From positions 51,057 to 115,056 of the IMG/VR virus record IMGVR_UViG_3300021093_003900: a DNA stretch of 64,000 bases. One strand, 5' to 3'. Below the pieces are notes generated by a model, which was given only the letters and a program-made list of their open reading frames with translations, had not been told where the DNA came from and searched no databases. The translations under genes and the position numbers were made by a program. This DNA comes from a virus. This document shows positions 51,901 through 60,335 of this stretch, one piece after another; within the stretch, counting starts at the first letter, position 1, and every line of letters starts with the position of its first letter.

Positions 51901-54900
51901 TTAAGTTATAATGGAAATACTGGAAATCTAACCCCAAACCAAACTGTATCGGTACTAAACACACCATATTTTACAAACGCATTTGTTGAGGGTGTACAAA
52001 ACGATAGAAATGATGTCCCATATCCTTATTTAAAAACAGCATATCTGTTTTTGAATAGTTTACCTTTGTCTACTTTAAGAGAACCTATGAAGGATATCAA
52101 TCCAACCGACAATACACTCAACACCTCCAAAGATTATTTGTTTGCAACACTTACAAAATTCGGAGCAATTCATAGATTACCATATGCTTGGATTTTAAAA
52201 TATGGGTCGATTTGGCATCGATACAAAAAGTTTGTTGAAACAGGCGAAGATATCTTAGATTCCGTTTGGAAAAACGTAAATGTTGGTGAATTGTATTATC
52301 CACCAACTAGTGCTTTGACACATCAATACGTCACGAAAGATATTAATAAAAATAACATAACACTTTATGGTGAGATAGATCTTTTGAGTCCAGGATCTGT
52401 TGAATCAATATACAAAAAATATGTTGGATTTTATCCTTCTTTAATCAATGATGTTTTATTTTTTTACACAGGGTTAGATTACTTAACAGGATACACAAAT
52501 AATGATATAGACAACTTGGTTTCAGAGGGTTTAAATATTGGTGCAACAAATGCCTCTATGAGAGAACCAATGGGTTTTGATGTTAATTTTGCCAATCGAT
52601 ATGCCTCATTGGATTTCCAAGGATGGTTTTCAACTTTTGATATAAGTGGATCAACAAAATTTAACATCAACGCTCGAAACAAAACAATTATTTTACCAAG
52701 TTTTGGAACGAATTATAATCAAGTTCAATATGAATGCTTCAATTTTGGAACAAGATTGATTATGAATCAATCTATTTTTGGTAACAGTGCGGTTAATGAT
52801 GGGTCAATTAGATTTTTTTGGGGGGCATCAAACTTTGGATATTTCGATAATAGTAGTATCACTAAACCAAAGTACGACGAATACTTTAACTTTTTACAAC
52901 CAAATAGGAATAACAATGATTCGTTTATATTATCTGATATGTATTCAAACATTGAAGAAATTTTCGGGGTCTTTAAAACCGAAATACTAGATGAGTTCGA
53001 AAAAGAATTTTTAAATTTTTCAAGATCGAAAAGAGAAGTTACAAGTCAAGAGCTCTTGAATAACGACTTCGCAAATCGAACGTTCCAACAAGTTTTTGCA
53101 AATTGTATGCTGGTTGATCAAGTAATCAAAACAGATGTTACACAATCAAATTATGTAAACGCATGTGTAAATAAACAAGGAAAATCAATGACTGAAGCAA
53201 TACAAGATTTTTTAAATTATAATATTGCTTTTAGATATGGTAATCCTAGTAATTTTGATCGTAAATTATTTGGTAGTGTGACAACAGATAATCGATATCG
53301 AGTTTTTGATGGTTATGTTTTTAGTCCGTACATAAGAGGTACATTACCAGGTGACGGATCTGGAATTCCATTATTACTATCAGAAACAAATAATATCCAA
53401 GCTTGGACAACACTAAAAACATATGTCGGGTTTGCTTCGGTAGATGGTATGAGATATACTGATAATGGAAGTTATATTACCGACTTCTTCATTAGCATGA
53501 ACATTGGGTTTACACCTGAAAATATTCAAATTGTAGCACCACTCGTGAAAATATTTGCAACACAAAAATTGTTGAACGATGGAAATTACGATCAAAGAAA
53601 TTTTGTTTCAGACATTAATGACTATTTTATAGACAAAAATGATTTTTTGAATTTAACTTTGAATTCTCTTTTCAATAAACTTCAAAAACAATTACCACAA
53701 GTAGAAGAAACAACAACAAAACCACTATTATCAACAATTAATGGAGTTCAACCTAAAATTGAACTGTACCAAGCTTTCAAGTCATTTAATGATAAATGGA
53801 TTGCTGGTTCTAATTTTGACGAAAAAACTATTTTTGAAGAAGTATTATTTTTAGATAGAGCTAATCGTGATATCGGCGATGTGCTTATCGATGTTCAAAA
53901 ATTAAATGAAATTTTCCAAAGTTATGCTAGTTTAGATGTCAGGGTTATAGATTTTGTTAGTAAAATTTTGGTAGACAATAAATTCTTTATGATGCCGATG
54001 CCAGCATATATCAATTGGTGGGGAGATGGGGAAGTGAGCAATGGTATAGAACCAAAATCTCAAAGTGTTGAAGATATTGCAAATAACCTATTTGGAATTT
54101 TCAAAAACGTAGATACTCGATATTCCAAACCTGCGTTTTTATGTTATTACGTTGGAAATCCAAGTGAACACCTTGATTTAAGAGAAAACACCAACTACGG
54201 TTGGAGAACAGATAGTTTTGATTTTGGAATTGCATCGCAAAATACATTAGCAACATCAAGTGTGAACCAAACTAATTGGGCAAATACCAACAGGGTTGTT
54301 GGATTCAATGTTGATTTCGGTACACGTAACCAGGGTATATTTAGTTCTGTCAATATGGAACAAACTTTGGGTGCGTCAACAACTGAAGCAAATAAATTAA
54401 TAACAGAGGCAGTATTACAGGCGGGTGGAACAAGATCAAGTTTGGGTAGTGTAAGTTTATACAATATCTATAAAAGTAGAAGTTATAGCGTAAGAATTGA
54501 AGCAATGGGTTGTGCACTTATTCAACCAACAATGTACTTTAATTTAAAACATGTTCCTATGTTCCGTGGTTCATACCAAATACAGTCAGTCGAACATAAG
54601 ATTGAAGCTGGATCGTTTAAAACATATTTCGAGGGGGTTAGAATACCAATTTATTCAATGGCAAAATTGGATGAACAACTTATATCTGTAAATAATAATT
54701 TATTGAGTGAATTGATACAACAAATAAGACGTGGAAAACAAACAAGTTTAATTTCTTCAAAAGCTACAACAAACAACATTAGTATAGGTAACTCTATACA
54801 AACAGATATTAGATATAAACCTGTACAACCTATATTTTGTGATTCTGCGATAAGATCCTCTGAGGCGCCATATAATACATGGGATGGTGTTGAAGGATTT

Positions 54901-55455
54901 ACAACAGGTATCACATATGCAAACTTCTCAACTATATTGAAACAAAAAACTACAGACCCAAGAGTAAGAGCAATGGTATTTTACACAGCATATTTGAATG
55001 GTCATGATGATAATCAATTCAATACATTCAATTATGATTTGGGTGGAACTCCATTGGGGGGATTTCCAATATCAAAAATAAATTACGGAGGTTTAAATAA
55101 TTATATGTTGAATGTTTATACTTGTAAAGAATCTCCCGACGGTAAAAGGGTTCCCTACGCAACGTTTTCTAGTTTTGAAAAATCAATAGAATTTATTAAA
55201 AACTTATATTTCACTACAAACACAAATAATTTACTTCTCGCGGACAACAATATAGGATATAACAATAGGTGGGAAACGGAGGCTGACTTTATAACACATA
55301 TGCTCACATTATGGTCTTACTATTGGCCACAAAAAAGATTCAAAACACCAGAGGACTTTAAAAAATGGAAGGAATTAAATAAAAATTCGACCACTAAATT
55401 CTTAACAATCGGAGAAGAGGTTTATAAAAAACTTAAAGAATTCAATTTGATTTAA
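48940..55455 (+). CDS. Giant baseplate hub protein (gpD/gp27-like C-terminus)
   Basis: A 2171-residue protein. Near residues 145-250 GIESISIKNTRSFTPMVDIT, IDIQGRALFEKGEQSEYAFF and TFYLTIKGYYGKAIKYQLIL look like a baseplate beta domain. Residues ~1840-1910 (RSYSVRIEAMGCALIQPTMY, PMFRGSYQIQSVEHKIEAGS, FKTYFEGVRIP) match the end of gpD/gp27-type hub domains. The last ~190 residues form an extra domain (FSSFEKSIEFIKNLYF, HMLTLWSYYWPQKRFKTPED) that may be enzymatic or wall-binding. The middle is rich in Asn/Thr/Ser. It is far larger than T4 gp27 (391), so it probably combines wedge and hub functions. Confidence 0.65.
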   Translation: MAGNIPKTNEDVFVVQSYDNIILVDPNKVVNPNGQVSERGINQEDFVMYANLEAQLLPRTKLIQGVSQDDGIEAIQNQTLASINFMKPGGKTFLDNTYTDQITGFNTLTSQGINQPNIENLQKTNKSKDFFLSQNTLNKQDTGLLGIESISIKNTRSFTPMVDITLIDIQGRALFEKGEQSEYAFFFNLPYPTFYLTIKGYYGKAIKYQLILTKFNAAFEAASGNYRIDLQFYSYKYTVLAETQLGALFATPFMYTSEFKFTTPQSPAIAAAQVSVGDDKKTVINKQTTRGRQYIANVYKKYKALGLLAPDFPEITFPEFRAQIQALQKNLEQTFGQSDFTPLTNADDYFEILQSFRSSITDRTSNSSWFNKFIDIDKVFILQETNNKPLTEVWILNQKTRSNSQLIENALSELEKIVTRYKNDLQKNPTFGENGNFEIEKLKYTSQIKTIEQINANKSKDRASVEPNSFVNVISSENIDWIATFKKRYNREPIAEDEWITLKNTESQLFGTILDETLKGQTFPSYTFVFSDNVGQFEEIIDKTFEELGKQKSIIINKLSTFLNKKIEGPNGLGFRPTMRNVMGIIFASVEAFYRLLNQVHREAWAQRNNPTKRLACYGQGDEKINPDNKENVNDYVYPWPLYLTKQVEKDGKQNFVVMYPGEQSELAKTKASDYQIWPEVQFVEEYMRGLSQSNQSNAEQSGTFSDNDIGRLINRISVNAVDFPTSNAILSDLQDVKFLYEIYERILLQTFWDRLSRPNAEKIGVVDNLSEMEMINVRNALNSFSNPIITKLLKNTAFSSTNYLQVLRNISNEGVGISWQQFIRGIFTSDYLRIKTQKDFSILPVSTINSGVQNSSKDTSILKNVGEFVKNTSSSETDLLDLYPFVYNTWSQQNLSNVVSNSSFYSTTKSLYLNSVTNYITNFENIANANTNSNRPFVNNSYLYFTEPRIIITNNQQQIGSNAFLDFNSFYTEKRITSKYLITEGSLSYNGNTGNLTPNQTVSVLNTPYFTNAFVEGVQNDRNDVPYPYLKTAYLFLNSLPLSTLREPMKDINPTDNTLNTSKDYLFATLTKFGAIHRLPYAWILKYGSIWHRYKKFVETGEDILDSVWKNVNVGELYYPPTSALTHQYVTKDINKNNITLYGEIDLLSPGSVESIYKKYVGFYPSLINDVLFFYTGLDYLTGYTNNDIDNLVSEGLNIGATNASMREPMGFDVNFANRYASLDFQGWFSTFDISGSTKFNINARNKTIILPSFGTNYNQVQYECFNFGTRLIMNQSIFGNSAVNDGSIRFFWGASNFGYFDNSSITKPKYDEYFNFLQPNRNNNDSFILSDMYSNIEEIFGVFKTEILDEFEKEFLNFSRSKREVTSQELLNNDFANRTFQQVFANCMLVDQVIKTDVTQSNYVNACVNKQGKSMTEAIQDFLNYNIAFRYGNPSNFDRKLFGSVTTDNRYRVFDGYVFSPYIRGTLPGDGSGIPLLLSETNNIQAWTTLKTYVGFASVDGMRYTDNGSYITDFFISMNIGFTPENIQIVAPLVKIFATQKLLNDGNYDQRNFVSDINDYFIDKNDFLNLTLNSLFNKLQKQLPQVEETTTKPLLSTINGVQPKIELYQAFKSFNDKWIAGSNFDEKTIFEEVLFLDRANRDIGDVLIDVQKLNEIFQSYASLDVRVIDFVSKILVDNKFFMMPMPAYINWWGDGEVSNGIEPKSQSVEDIANNLFGIFKNVDTRYSKPAFLCYYVGNPSEHLDLRENTNYGWRTDSFDFGIASQNTLATSSVNQTNWANTNRVVGFNVDFGTRNQGIFSSVNMEQTLGASTTEANKLITEAVLQAGGTRSSLGSVSLYNIYKSRSYSVRIEAMGCALIQPTMYFNLKHVPMFRGSYQIQSVEHKIEAGSFKTYFEGVRIPIYSMAKLDEQLISVNNNLLSELIQQIRRGKQTSLISSKATTNNISIGNSIQTDIRYKPVQPIFCDSAIRSSEAPYNTWDGVEGFTTGITYANFSTILKQKTTDPRVRAMVFYTAYLNGHDDNQFNTFNYDLGGTPLGGFPISKINYGGLNNYMLNVYTCKESPDGKRVPYATFSSFEKSIEFIKNLYFTTNTNNLLLADNNIGYNNRWETEADFITHMLTLWSYYWPQKRFKTPEDFKKWKELNKNSTTKFLTIGEEVYKKLKEFNLI

Positions 55456-55468
55456 TTGAACTATCGTA

Positions 55469-55476
55469 TATTTATA
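55469..55476 (+). promoter_or_regulatory. TATTTATA element that decides the next start
   Basis: CGTATATTTATAATG lies just after the hub stop. The ATG at 55477 touches the octamer, whereas the in-frame ATG at 55489 leaves 12 nt, the spacing seen at other genes. This favours 55489. Confidence 0.45.
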
Positions 55477-55488
55477 ATGAAAAAAATT

Positions 55489-55713
55489 ATGGAACTACAA
55501 AATATTTTGGACAACTATTTGGGCAAAAGAACACGATACACCCAAAAACAAGTTGGTAATGGTTTTAGTGAAGTTTGTGACTTGGACACTGGAGACTGTT
55601 ATACTGTAAGAGAAAGAGATGGGTTAATTGAAAGAGTAGATAATACTATGAGAACAAATAGAAAAATTCAAGTTGAAACATCTCATGGAATAAAACAATT
55701 ACTAAATGGATAA
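55489..55713 (+). CDS. Small unknown phage protein
   Basis: A protein of about 74 residues starting MELQNILDNYLGKRTRYTQK and continuing VCDLDTGDCYTVRERDGLIE, then RVDNTMRTNRKIQVETSHGI. Two Cys flank a D-T-G-D turn. It is charged and probably a mixed alpha/beta mini-domain. The frame is open upstream to a TTG at 55456, but the TATTTATA position favours this ATG. It lies 3 nt before the next gene. No family recognised. Confidence 0.6.
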   Translation: MELQNILDNYLGKRTRYTQKQVGNGFSEVCDLDTGDCYTVRERDGLIERVDNTMRTNRKIQVETSHGIKQLLNG

Positions 55714-55716
55714 AAC

Positions 55717-56427
55717 ATGTCTATAGATAAAAAAATAATTCAAGAAATTAAACGTCACTACCAAATCAACAAATATGTGACGGAACAAGAGGCACCACCA
55801 CCTTTACCTGGAGCACCAATGGATCCAAATGCTATGGGACAAGCACCACTACTTGGAGCACCAATGGATCCAAATGCTATGGGACAAGCACCATTACCTG
55901 GAGCACCAATGGATCCTACCTTACCACAAGAACCACCAACCCCAGAAGTCATTGATGTTGCTCAAGATGCTGAAGTTGAAAAAATCGGATCTGATGGCAA
56001 AAATATGGAAACAGAGTCAGGTTCAGAAGAACTTGATATAACGGATCTTGTTAATGCACAAAAAGGAATTGAAACCAAACAAGAAGAATATTTTGATAAG
56101 ATGTTCAAACAATTGGACACACTCCAATCTAAAGTTGGTGAAATGGATCAACTTATCGACAAAATTAATTCATTGGAAATGAAAGTTGAGAAATACAGAC
56201 CAAAAACCGCCCAAGAAAAATTAGAGTTAAGAAGTCTAGACTCTGGCCCGTTTAATCAAAAACTTACAGACTTTTTCGATGAGAAAGAAGAAGATCTCGA
56301 AAAGTCTGGAAAAAATGAATACATTTTAACTTCTGATGAGGTTGAGAATATTGTACCGTCGGATGTAAAGAAAAGTTTTGACATTACATTACCACCACCA
56401 CCCTCTAATTTCAAATCCTATTATTGA
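55717..56427 (+). CDS. Unknown structural-type protein with Pro/Met repeats and coiled coil
   Basis: The 236-residue protein has a basic start (IDKKIIQEIKRHYQINKYV). Residues 26-70 are a repeat of GAPMDPNAMGQAPL, followed by an acidic linker. A coiled coil lies near 105-165 (EEYFDKMFKQLDTLQSKVGE, MDQLIDKINSLEMKVEKYR), and the C-terminus ends in a Pro run and SNFKSYY. The layout suggests a virion or assembly adaptor. It is the last gene before a terminator and closes the late block. Confidence 0.6.
   Translation: MSIDKKIIQEIKRHYQINKYVTEQEAPPPLPGAPMDPNAMGQAPLLGAPMDPNAMGQAPLPGAPMDPTLPQEPPTPEVIDVAQDAEVEKIGSDGKNMETESGSEELDITDLVNAQKGIETKQEEYFDKMFKQLDTLQSKVGEMDQLIDKINSLEMKVEKYRPKTAQEKLELRSLDSGPFNQKLTDFFDEKEEDLEKSGKNEYILTSDEVENIVPSDVKKSFDITLPPPPSNFKSYY
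55804..55916 (+). repeat. 45-bp tandem repeat
   Basis: Two full 45-bp units and a partial third, with copies starting at 55811, 55856 and 55901, encode GAPMDPNAMGQAPLL/P. The units differ by very few bases, indicating recent duplication. The encoded segment is Pro/Met/Gly-rich and probably unstructured. Confidence 0.9.
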
Positions 56428-56452
56428 TTTTTTGAAATACTTGTTTATATTA

Positions 56453-56480
56453 AAAGGGTCATAAAGACCCTTTTTTTATT
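56453..56480 (+). terminator. Intrinsic terminator between virion and replication genes
   Basis: AAAGGGTC, loop ATAA, then AGACCCTTTTTTT gives a 7-bp GC-containing stem with a T-run. It separates the late block ending at 56427 from the gp32-led replication block starting at 56517. Confidence 0.85.
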
Positions 56481-56516
56481 TTATATTTTTAACCAACTTA
56501 AATTTTTACAAACAAC

Positions 56517-57347
56517 ATGATGAGTTCATTAGACGCCGTATTGGCACAGTACGAGAAAAACCAATCAGGTGATGGTTTATCTCAAGAGGAAAAAATGAAG
56601 AAATACTTCGCTTGCATCCTCCCACAAAATTCGTCCACAGGACAAAAACGAGTTAGGATTCTTCCTACAACAGATGGATCTTCACCATTCAAAGAAGTAT
56701 ACTATCACGAACTACAAGTCGGTGGTAAATGGGTCAAACTTTTTGACCCAGGAAAAAACGACAACGAAAGATCTCCGTTGAATGAACTCTATGAAGAGTT
56801 GAGAGCTACAGGCAAAGAATCTGATAAAGAGTTAGCAAAACAATATAACTCTAGGAAGTTTTATATCGTGAAGGTGATTGATCGTGATGCTGAAGAAGAA
56901 GGTGTAAAGTTCTGGAGGTTCAAACACAATTACAAAAACGATGGTATTCTGGATAAAATTATTCCAATCTGGAGACAGAAGGGTGATATTACAGATCCAA
57001 AAAAAGGTCGTGATTTGATTATTGAAATGAGAAAAGAAAAATCTAACACTGGTAAAGAATACACCGCAATTCAAACCATTATGCACGACGATCCAAGTTC
57101 CCTACACAGTGATGCTAAAATTCAAAAAGAGTGGTTGGCGGATGAATTGACTTGGGGTGATGTGTACTCCAAAAAACCAATTGAGTATCTTGAAGCTATT
57201 TCTAGAGGTGAAACACCAAAGTGGGATCCCAATCAAAATAAGTATGTATATGGTAACTCGACCGAAGCGGAAACTTCAATGGGAGGAGCACCAGCATACG
57301 AAGACCCTCAAGTTAACGCAGAACCAGACGAAGATCTACCTTTCTAA
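56517..57347 (+). CDS. Single-stranded DNA-binding protein (gp32-like)
   Basis: The 276-residue protein starts SSLDAVLAQYEKNQ and has KKYFACILPQNSSTGQKRVR, ILPTTDGSSPFKEVYYHELQ and KFYIVKVIDRDAEEEGVKFW, then RFKHNYKNDGILDKIIPIW in the order of T4 gp32. The acidic C-terminal tail ends in EPDEDLPF, the usual partner-binding tip of SSBs. T4 gp32 has 301 residues. The Cys/His zinc site of T4 gp32 is not obvious here. It coats ssDNA in replication and recombination and is followed by rpiB and uvsX. A doubled ATG start is present; the second Met is equally possible. Confidence 0.88.
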   Translation: MMSSLDAVLAQYEKNQSGDGLSQEEKMKKYFACILPQNSSTGQKRVRILPTTDGSSPFKEVYYHELQVGGKWVKLFDPGKNDNERSPLNELYEELRATGKESDKELAKQYNSRKFYIVKVIDRDAEEEGVKFWRFKHNYKNDGILDKIIPIWRQKGDITDPKKGRDLIIEMRKEKSNTGKEYTAIQTIMHDDPSSLHSDAKIQKEWLADELTWGDVYSKKPIEYLEAISRGETPKWDPNQNKYVYGNSTEAETSMGGAPAYEDPQVNAEPDEDLPF

Positions 57348-57354
57348 AAAACAA

Positions 57355-57801
57355 ATGTCAAAGATATACATTGCATCAGACCACGCGGGTGTTGATTTAA
57401 AAGCACTCCTTGTGAATAGAATACAATCGAATGGTTTAGTTGTCGAGGATCTTGGCCCCGACACCTATGAAGCGGTCGATTACCCAGATTATGCACACAA
57501 GGTAAGTAAAAAAATCTCAAATGAACCCGATAACATCGGTATTCTACTGTGCGGATCTGGTAATGGCACATCAATTACATCCAACAAATGGAAAAATGTA
57601 CGGGCGGCAATTTGTTGGAACTCAGAGATAGCGACCTTGGCAAGGTTACATAATAACGCAAATGTTTTATGTATACCTTCCAGGTTCGTCTCTGCAGAAG
57701 ATGCAATAGACATCTTAGATTATTTCTTAGAAACCAAGTTCGAAGGCGGAAGACACGAACGTAGGATCAACAAAATTCATATTCCAACACATTTAATTTA
57801 A
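57355..57801 (+). CDS. rpiB: Ribose-5-phosphate isomerase B-like protein
   Basis: The 148-residue protein starts at ATG 57355, 7 nt after gp32. It has MSKIYIASDHAGVDLKALLV, DLGPDTYEAVDYPDYAHKV, LLCGSGNGTSITSNKWKNVR (Cys66 of the CGSG catalytic loop), ATLARLHNNANVLCIPSRFV and the C-terminal GGRHERRI. All are RpiB/LacAB-family hallmarks, and the length matches E. coli RpiB (149). It interconverts ribulose-5-P and ribose-5-P. Placement in the replication block, upstream of uvsX and close to nrdBA, suggests a supply of ribose-5-P for nucleotide synthesis. A sugar isomerase with another substrate is the alternative. Confidence 0.9.
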   Translation: MSKIYIASDHAGVDLKALLVNRIQSNGLVVEDLGPDTYEAVDYPDYAHKVSKKISNEPDNIGILLCGSGNGTSITSNKWKNVRAAICWNSEIATLARLHNNANVLCIPSRFVSAEDAIDILDYFLETKFEGGRHERRINKIHIPTHLI

Positions 57802-57805
57802 TTTT

Positions 57806-58822
57806 ATGGCAATTAAGAAAAAAGATTTTTCTGATATTAAGAAAAAATTTTCAACATCAGCAAAATACAAACAACAAGAATATTTCGATTTAGGTCGTGA
57901 GTTCTTAGATGCTGTGGGACTTCCTGGTCCTGCGATCGGACATATTAATATGTTTTTAGGACACTCAGATACGGGTAAAACAACAGCATTGATCAAGTCA
58001 GCAATTGACGCGCAGAAAAGAAATGTTTTACCTGTCTTCATTATCACTGAACAAAAATGGGATTTTGGACATGCTAAAATGATGGGTTTTGAATGTGAAG
58101 AAGTTGTGGATGAATCAACGGGTGAAATAGACTGGGGAGGATTTTTCCTATTCAATAATAACTTTCAATACATTGAACAGATCACCGATTACATTAATGA
58201 ATTACTTGATGCACAAGAAAAGGGTGAGATTGATTACGATCTAGTTTTTCTTTGGGATAGTGTCGGTTCTGTACCTTGTAAAATGACATTTGACGGTAAA
58301 GGTGGTAAACAACATAATGCATCCGTTCTTTCAGATAAGATTGGTATGGGTATTAACCAAAGAATCTCAGGATCTAGAAAAGCCGAATCCAAGTTTCAAA
58401 ATACTCTATTGATTGTTGCTCAACCTTGGGTAGAACTTCCCGACAATCCATTTGGTCAACCTAAAATTAAAAGTAAAGGTGGTGAATCCATTTGGTTAAA
58501 TTCCTCGATTGTGTTTCTATTTGGAAACCAAAAAGGTGCTGGTACTACCAAGATTACAGCCACAAAAGACAAAAGAACAGTGAAGTTTGCGTCTAGAACC
58601 AAAATTTCTGTTTTGAAAAATCATATCAATGGATTGGGATATGAAGATGGAAAAATTATTGTGACACCTCATGGGTTTATTTCAGGAAAAGATACAGCAG
58701 AAGAAAAAACATCGGTTGAGAAATACAAAAAAGAATATGCTGATTATTGGAAAGAAATTCTAGGTTTAGATGGTGAGTTTACACTCAAGGAAGAAACAGA
58801 AGTTGAACATGAACAAGAGTGA
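57806..58822 (+). CDS. uvsX: RecA-like recombinase (UvsX)
   Basis: A 338-residue protein: Walker A GHSDTGKTT at 52-60, FIITEQKWDFGHAKMMGFEC, Walker B LVFLWDSVGSVPCKM, the DNA-binding loop region KGGKQHNASVLSDKIGMGIN, and QRISGSRKAESKFQNTLLIV before the L2-like AQPWVELPDN. This is the UvsX branch, shorter than T4 UvsX (391). It drives strand exchange for recombination-dependent replication. It ends in an acidic tail and overlaps the nuclease gene by 4 nt. Confidence 0.93.
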   Translation: MAIKKKDFSDIKKKFSTSAKYKQQEYFDLGREFLDAVGLPGPAIGHINMFLGHSDTGKTTALIKSAIDAQKRNVLPVFIITEQKWDFGHAKMMGFECEEVVDESTGEIDWGGFFLFNNNFQYIEQITDYINELLDAQEKGEIDYDLVFLWDSVGSVPCKMTFDGKGGKQHNASVLSDKIGMGINQRISGSRKAESKFQNTLLIVAQPWVELPDNPFGQPKIKSKGGESIWLNSSIVFLFGNQKGAGTTKITATKDKRTVKFASRTKISVLKNHINGLGYEDGKIIVTPHGFISGKDTAEEKTSVEKYKKEYADYWKEILGLDGEFTLKEETEVEHEQE

Positions 58823-59826
58823 AAACATTATTGATCGATGGAGATAATTTATTCAATCTCGGATTCTATGGTGTCAGAGAATTTTTTGTCGATGGAAATC
58901 ACATCGGAGGACTTTTCCACTTCATCAACGCAATTCGAAAACAACTGGACGAACACGATTACGACAAAGTCTTCGTGGTCTGGGATGGTGACCATAACTC
59001 ACAACGACGTAGAGAATTATACCCAGACTACAAGTTAAACCGTAAGGAGCGACTCAATGAGTTTCAAAAGGAATCATTCAACATTCAACGAAACAAAGTT
59101 CAAAATTATCTAGAAGAATTTTTTATTCGACAATTAAGGGTGTCGTACAATGAGGGAGATGATTTGATTTCTTATTATTGTCATAGGGCGACCAAAGAAA
59201 CCATTACCATTTTTTCTTCAGATAAAGACCTCCTGCAGCTTTTAAGTCCTCGGGTATGTGTGTACTCACCTATTCATAAAAAGTACTTCTACGAAGACGA
59301 CAAGGTCAAATTAGACCATATTGAAGTTCCACATTGTAATCTATTGGTGGTGAAAATTTTACTCGGAGACAAATCGGATAATGTTTTTGGTATAATGAAC
59401 TTTGGAGAAAAAAAACTTGTAAAATTTTTTCCCGAGGTACTTGAAATCCCGACCTCAATTGACAATATTTTGTCAAAAGCAAAACAAATTTGTGAAACAA
59501 AAAAAGTTATAGGACTTGAAAACTTAATCAATGGAACCTGTAAAAAAGAAACAAGTGGAGAACAATATTTTATCAAAAGAAAATTGATTATGGATTTACA
59601 AGATCCGATGATCACACAAGAAGCAAAAGATCTGGTGGACGAACACATTCGAGAAAACATAGATCCAGAGGGAAGGAGTTATAAGAACGTAATCAGAATG
59701 ATGACCCGAGATGGATTTTTTAAATACATACCAAAATCGGACGAAGGATTTGTTGAGTTCATTCGTCCCTTTATGAAACTAACTCGTAAAGAAAAAAGAA
59801 AATTCAACAGAGAACAAAATAATTAA
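58819..59826 (+). CDS. 5'-3' exonuclease / flap endonuclease (T4 RNase H-like)
   Basis: A 335-residue FEN-family nuclease with GTG start overlapping the uvsX stop. LLIDGDNLFNLGFYGVREFF (metal site I), VFVVWDGDHNSQRRRELYPD (gateway helix), YNEGDDLISYYCHRATKETI, IFSSDKDLLQLLSPRVCVYS and LLGDKSDNVFGIMNFGEKKL (site II and H2TH) are all in place. T4 RNase H has 305 residues. It removes RNA primers and flaps from lagging strands. The basic C-terminus (TRKEKRKFNREQNN) is probably for DNA or gp32 contact. Confidence 0.92.
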   Translation: MKTLLIDGDNLFNLGFYGVREFFVDGNHIGGLFHFINAIRKQLDEHDYDKVFVVWDGDHNSQRRRELYPDYKLNRKERLNEFQKESFNIQRNKVQNYLEEFFIRQLRVSYNEGDDLISYYCHRATKETITIFSSDKDLLQLLSPRVCVYSPIHKKYFYEDDKVKLDHIEVPHCNLLVVKILLGDKSDNVFGIMNFGEKKLVKFFPEVLEIPTSIDNILSKAKQICETKKVIGLENLINGTCKKETSGEQYFIKRKLIMDLQDPMITQEAKDLVDEHIRENIDPEGRSYKNVIRMMTRDGFFKYIPKSDEGFVEFIRPFMKLTRKEKRKFNREQNN

Positions 59827-59834
59827 CAAAAAAA

Positions 59835-59865
59835 TTTGAAAAACCAAAAAAACACCTTATATTTA
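59835..59865 (+). promoter_or_regulatory. Possible host-type promoter
   Basis: TTTG (59835-59838), 19-nt spacer and TATATTTA (59858-59865) match the Bacteroidota consensus except for the final base. It lies 17 nt before the ATG at 59883 and could provide an early or middle start for the gp41 block. Confidence 0.4.
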
Positions 59866-59882
59866 ATTAAATCAAAGAAATT

Positions 59883-60332
59883 ATGAAAGAACAAGAATTA
59901 GTAAAGTTAGAATTTTTGATTACACTTAATAATAATATTGTAATTCAAAGATATTTTAACGTAAAAAATTACAACAAAGATGCCGAGAGGTCTATGGATG
60001 TATATGAATATCTTAGGGATTTTTCTCATGAGTTTTTACTCGATCAAAAAATGAGAACAACTGTTTATATGATGGATCTAGCTAATGAAATTATGGAGGA
60101 TCCATCCATACTAGAAACCTCTATGACCGAAGGCCCAGAAGTTTTTTACTTTAAAATTTTAAAAGATAATATGACAATTTGTCATAGATCGTTAGATGCA
60201 AAAATTTTCCCACCTAAAATAAGATACACCGTAGATATACGCCAGCAAGTAAAAAGTGTACTTCGAGACCTAACTGACATATTTTCATCTGAAGAATTAG
60301 AGACAAATTACCTTGACTATAGTCTAGTTTGA
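59883..60332 (+). CDS. Conserved protein between nuclease and helicase genes
   Basis: The 149-residue protein has an N-terminal beta pair (KLEFLITLNNNIVIQRYFNV) and a helical region YEYLRDFSHEFLLDQKMRTT. VYMMDLANEIMEDPS is followed by YFKILKDNMTICHRSLDAKI, then FPPKIRYTVDIRQQVKSVLR and an acidic end. It is not recognised as a helicase loader (gp59) by sequence, but its position beside gp41 is suggestive. T4 late-transcription factors of similar size (gp33-type) are another possibility. Confidence 0.6.
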   Translation: MKEQELVKLEFLITLNNNIVIQRYFNVKNYNKDAERSMDVYEYLRDFSHEFLLDQKMRTTVYMMDLANEIMEDPSILETSMTEGPEVFYFKILKDNMTICHRSLDAKIFPPKIRYTVDIRQQVKSVLRDLTDIFSSEELETNYLDYSLV

Positions 60333-60335
60333 TTG

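Noticed and set aside
57157-57354. Upstream extension of the RpiB frame into gp32
   Set aside because: The extension overlaps gp32 in another frame; the ATG at 57355 begins exactly at the RpiB N-terminus.
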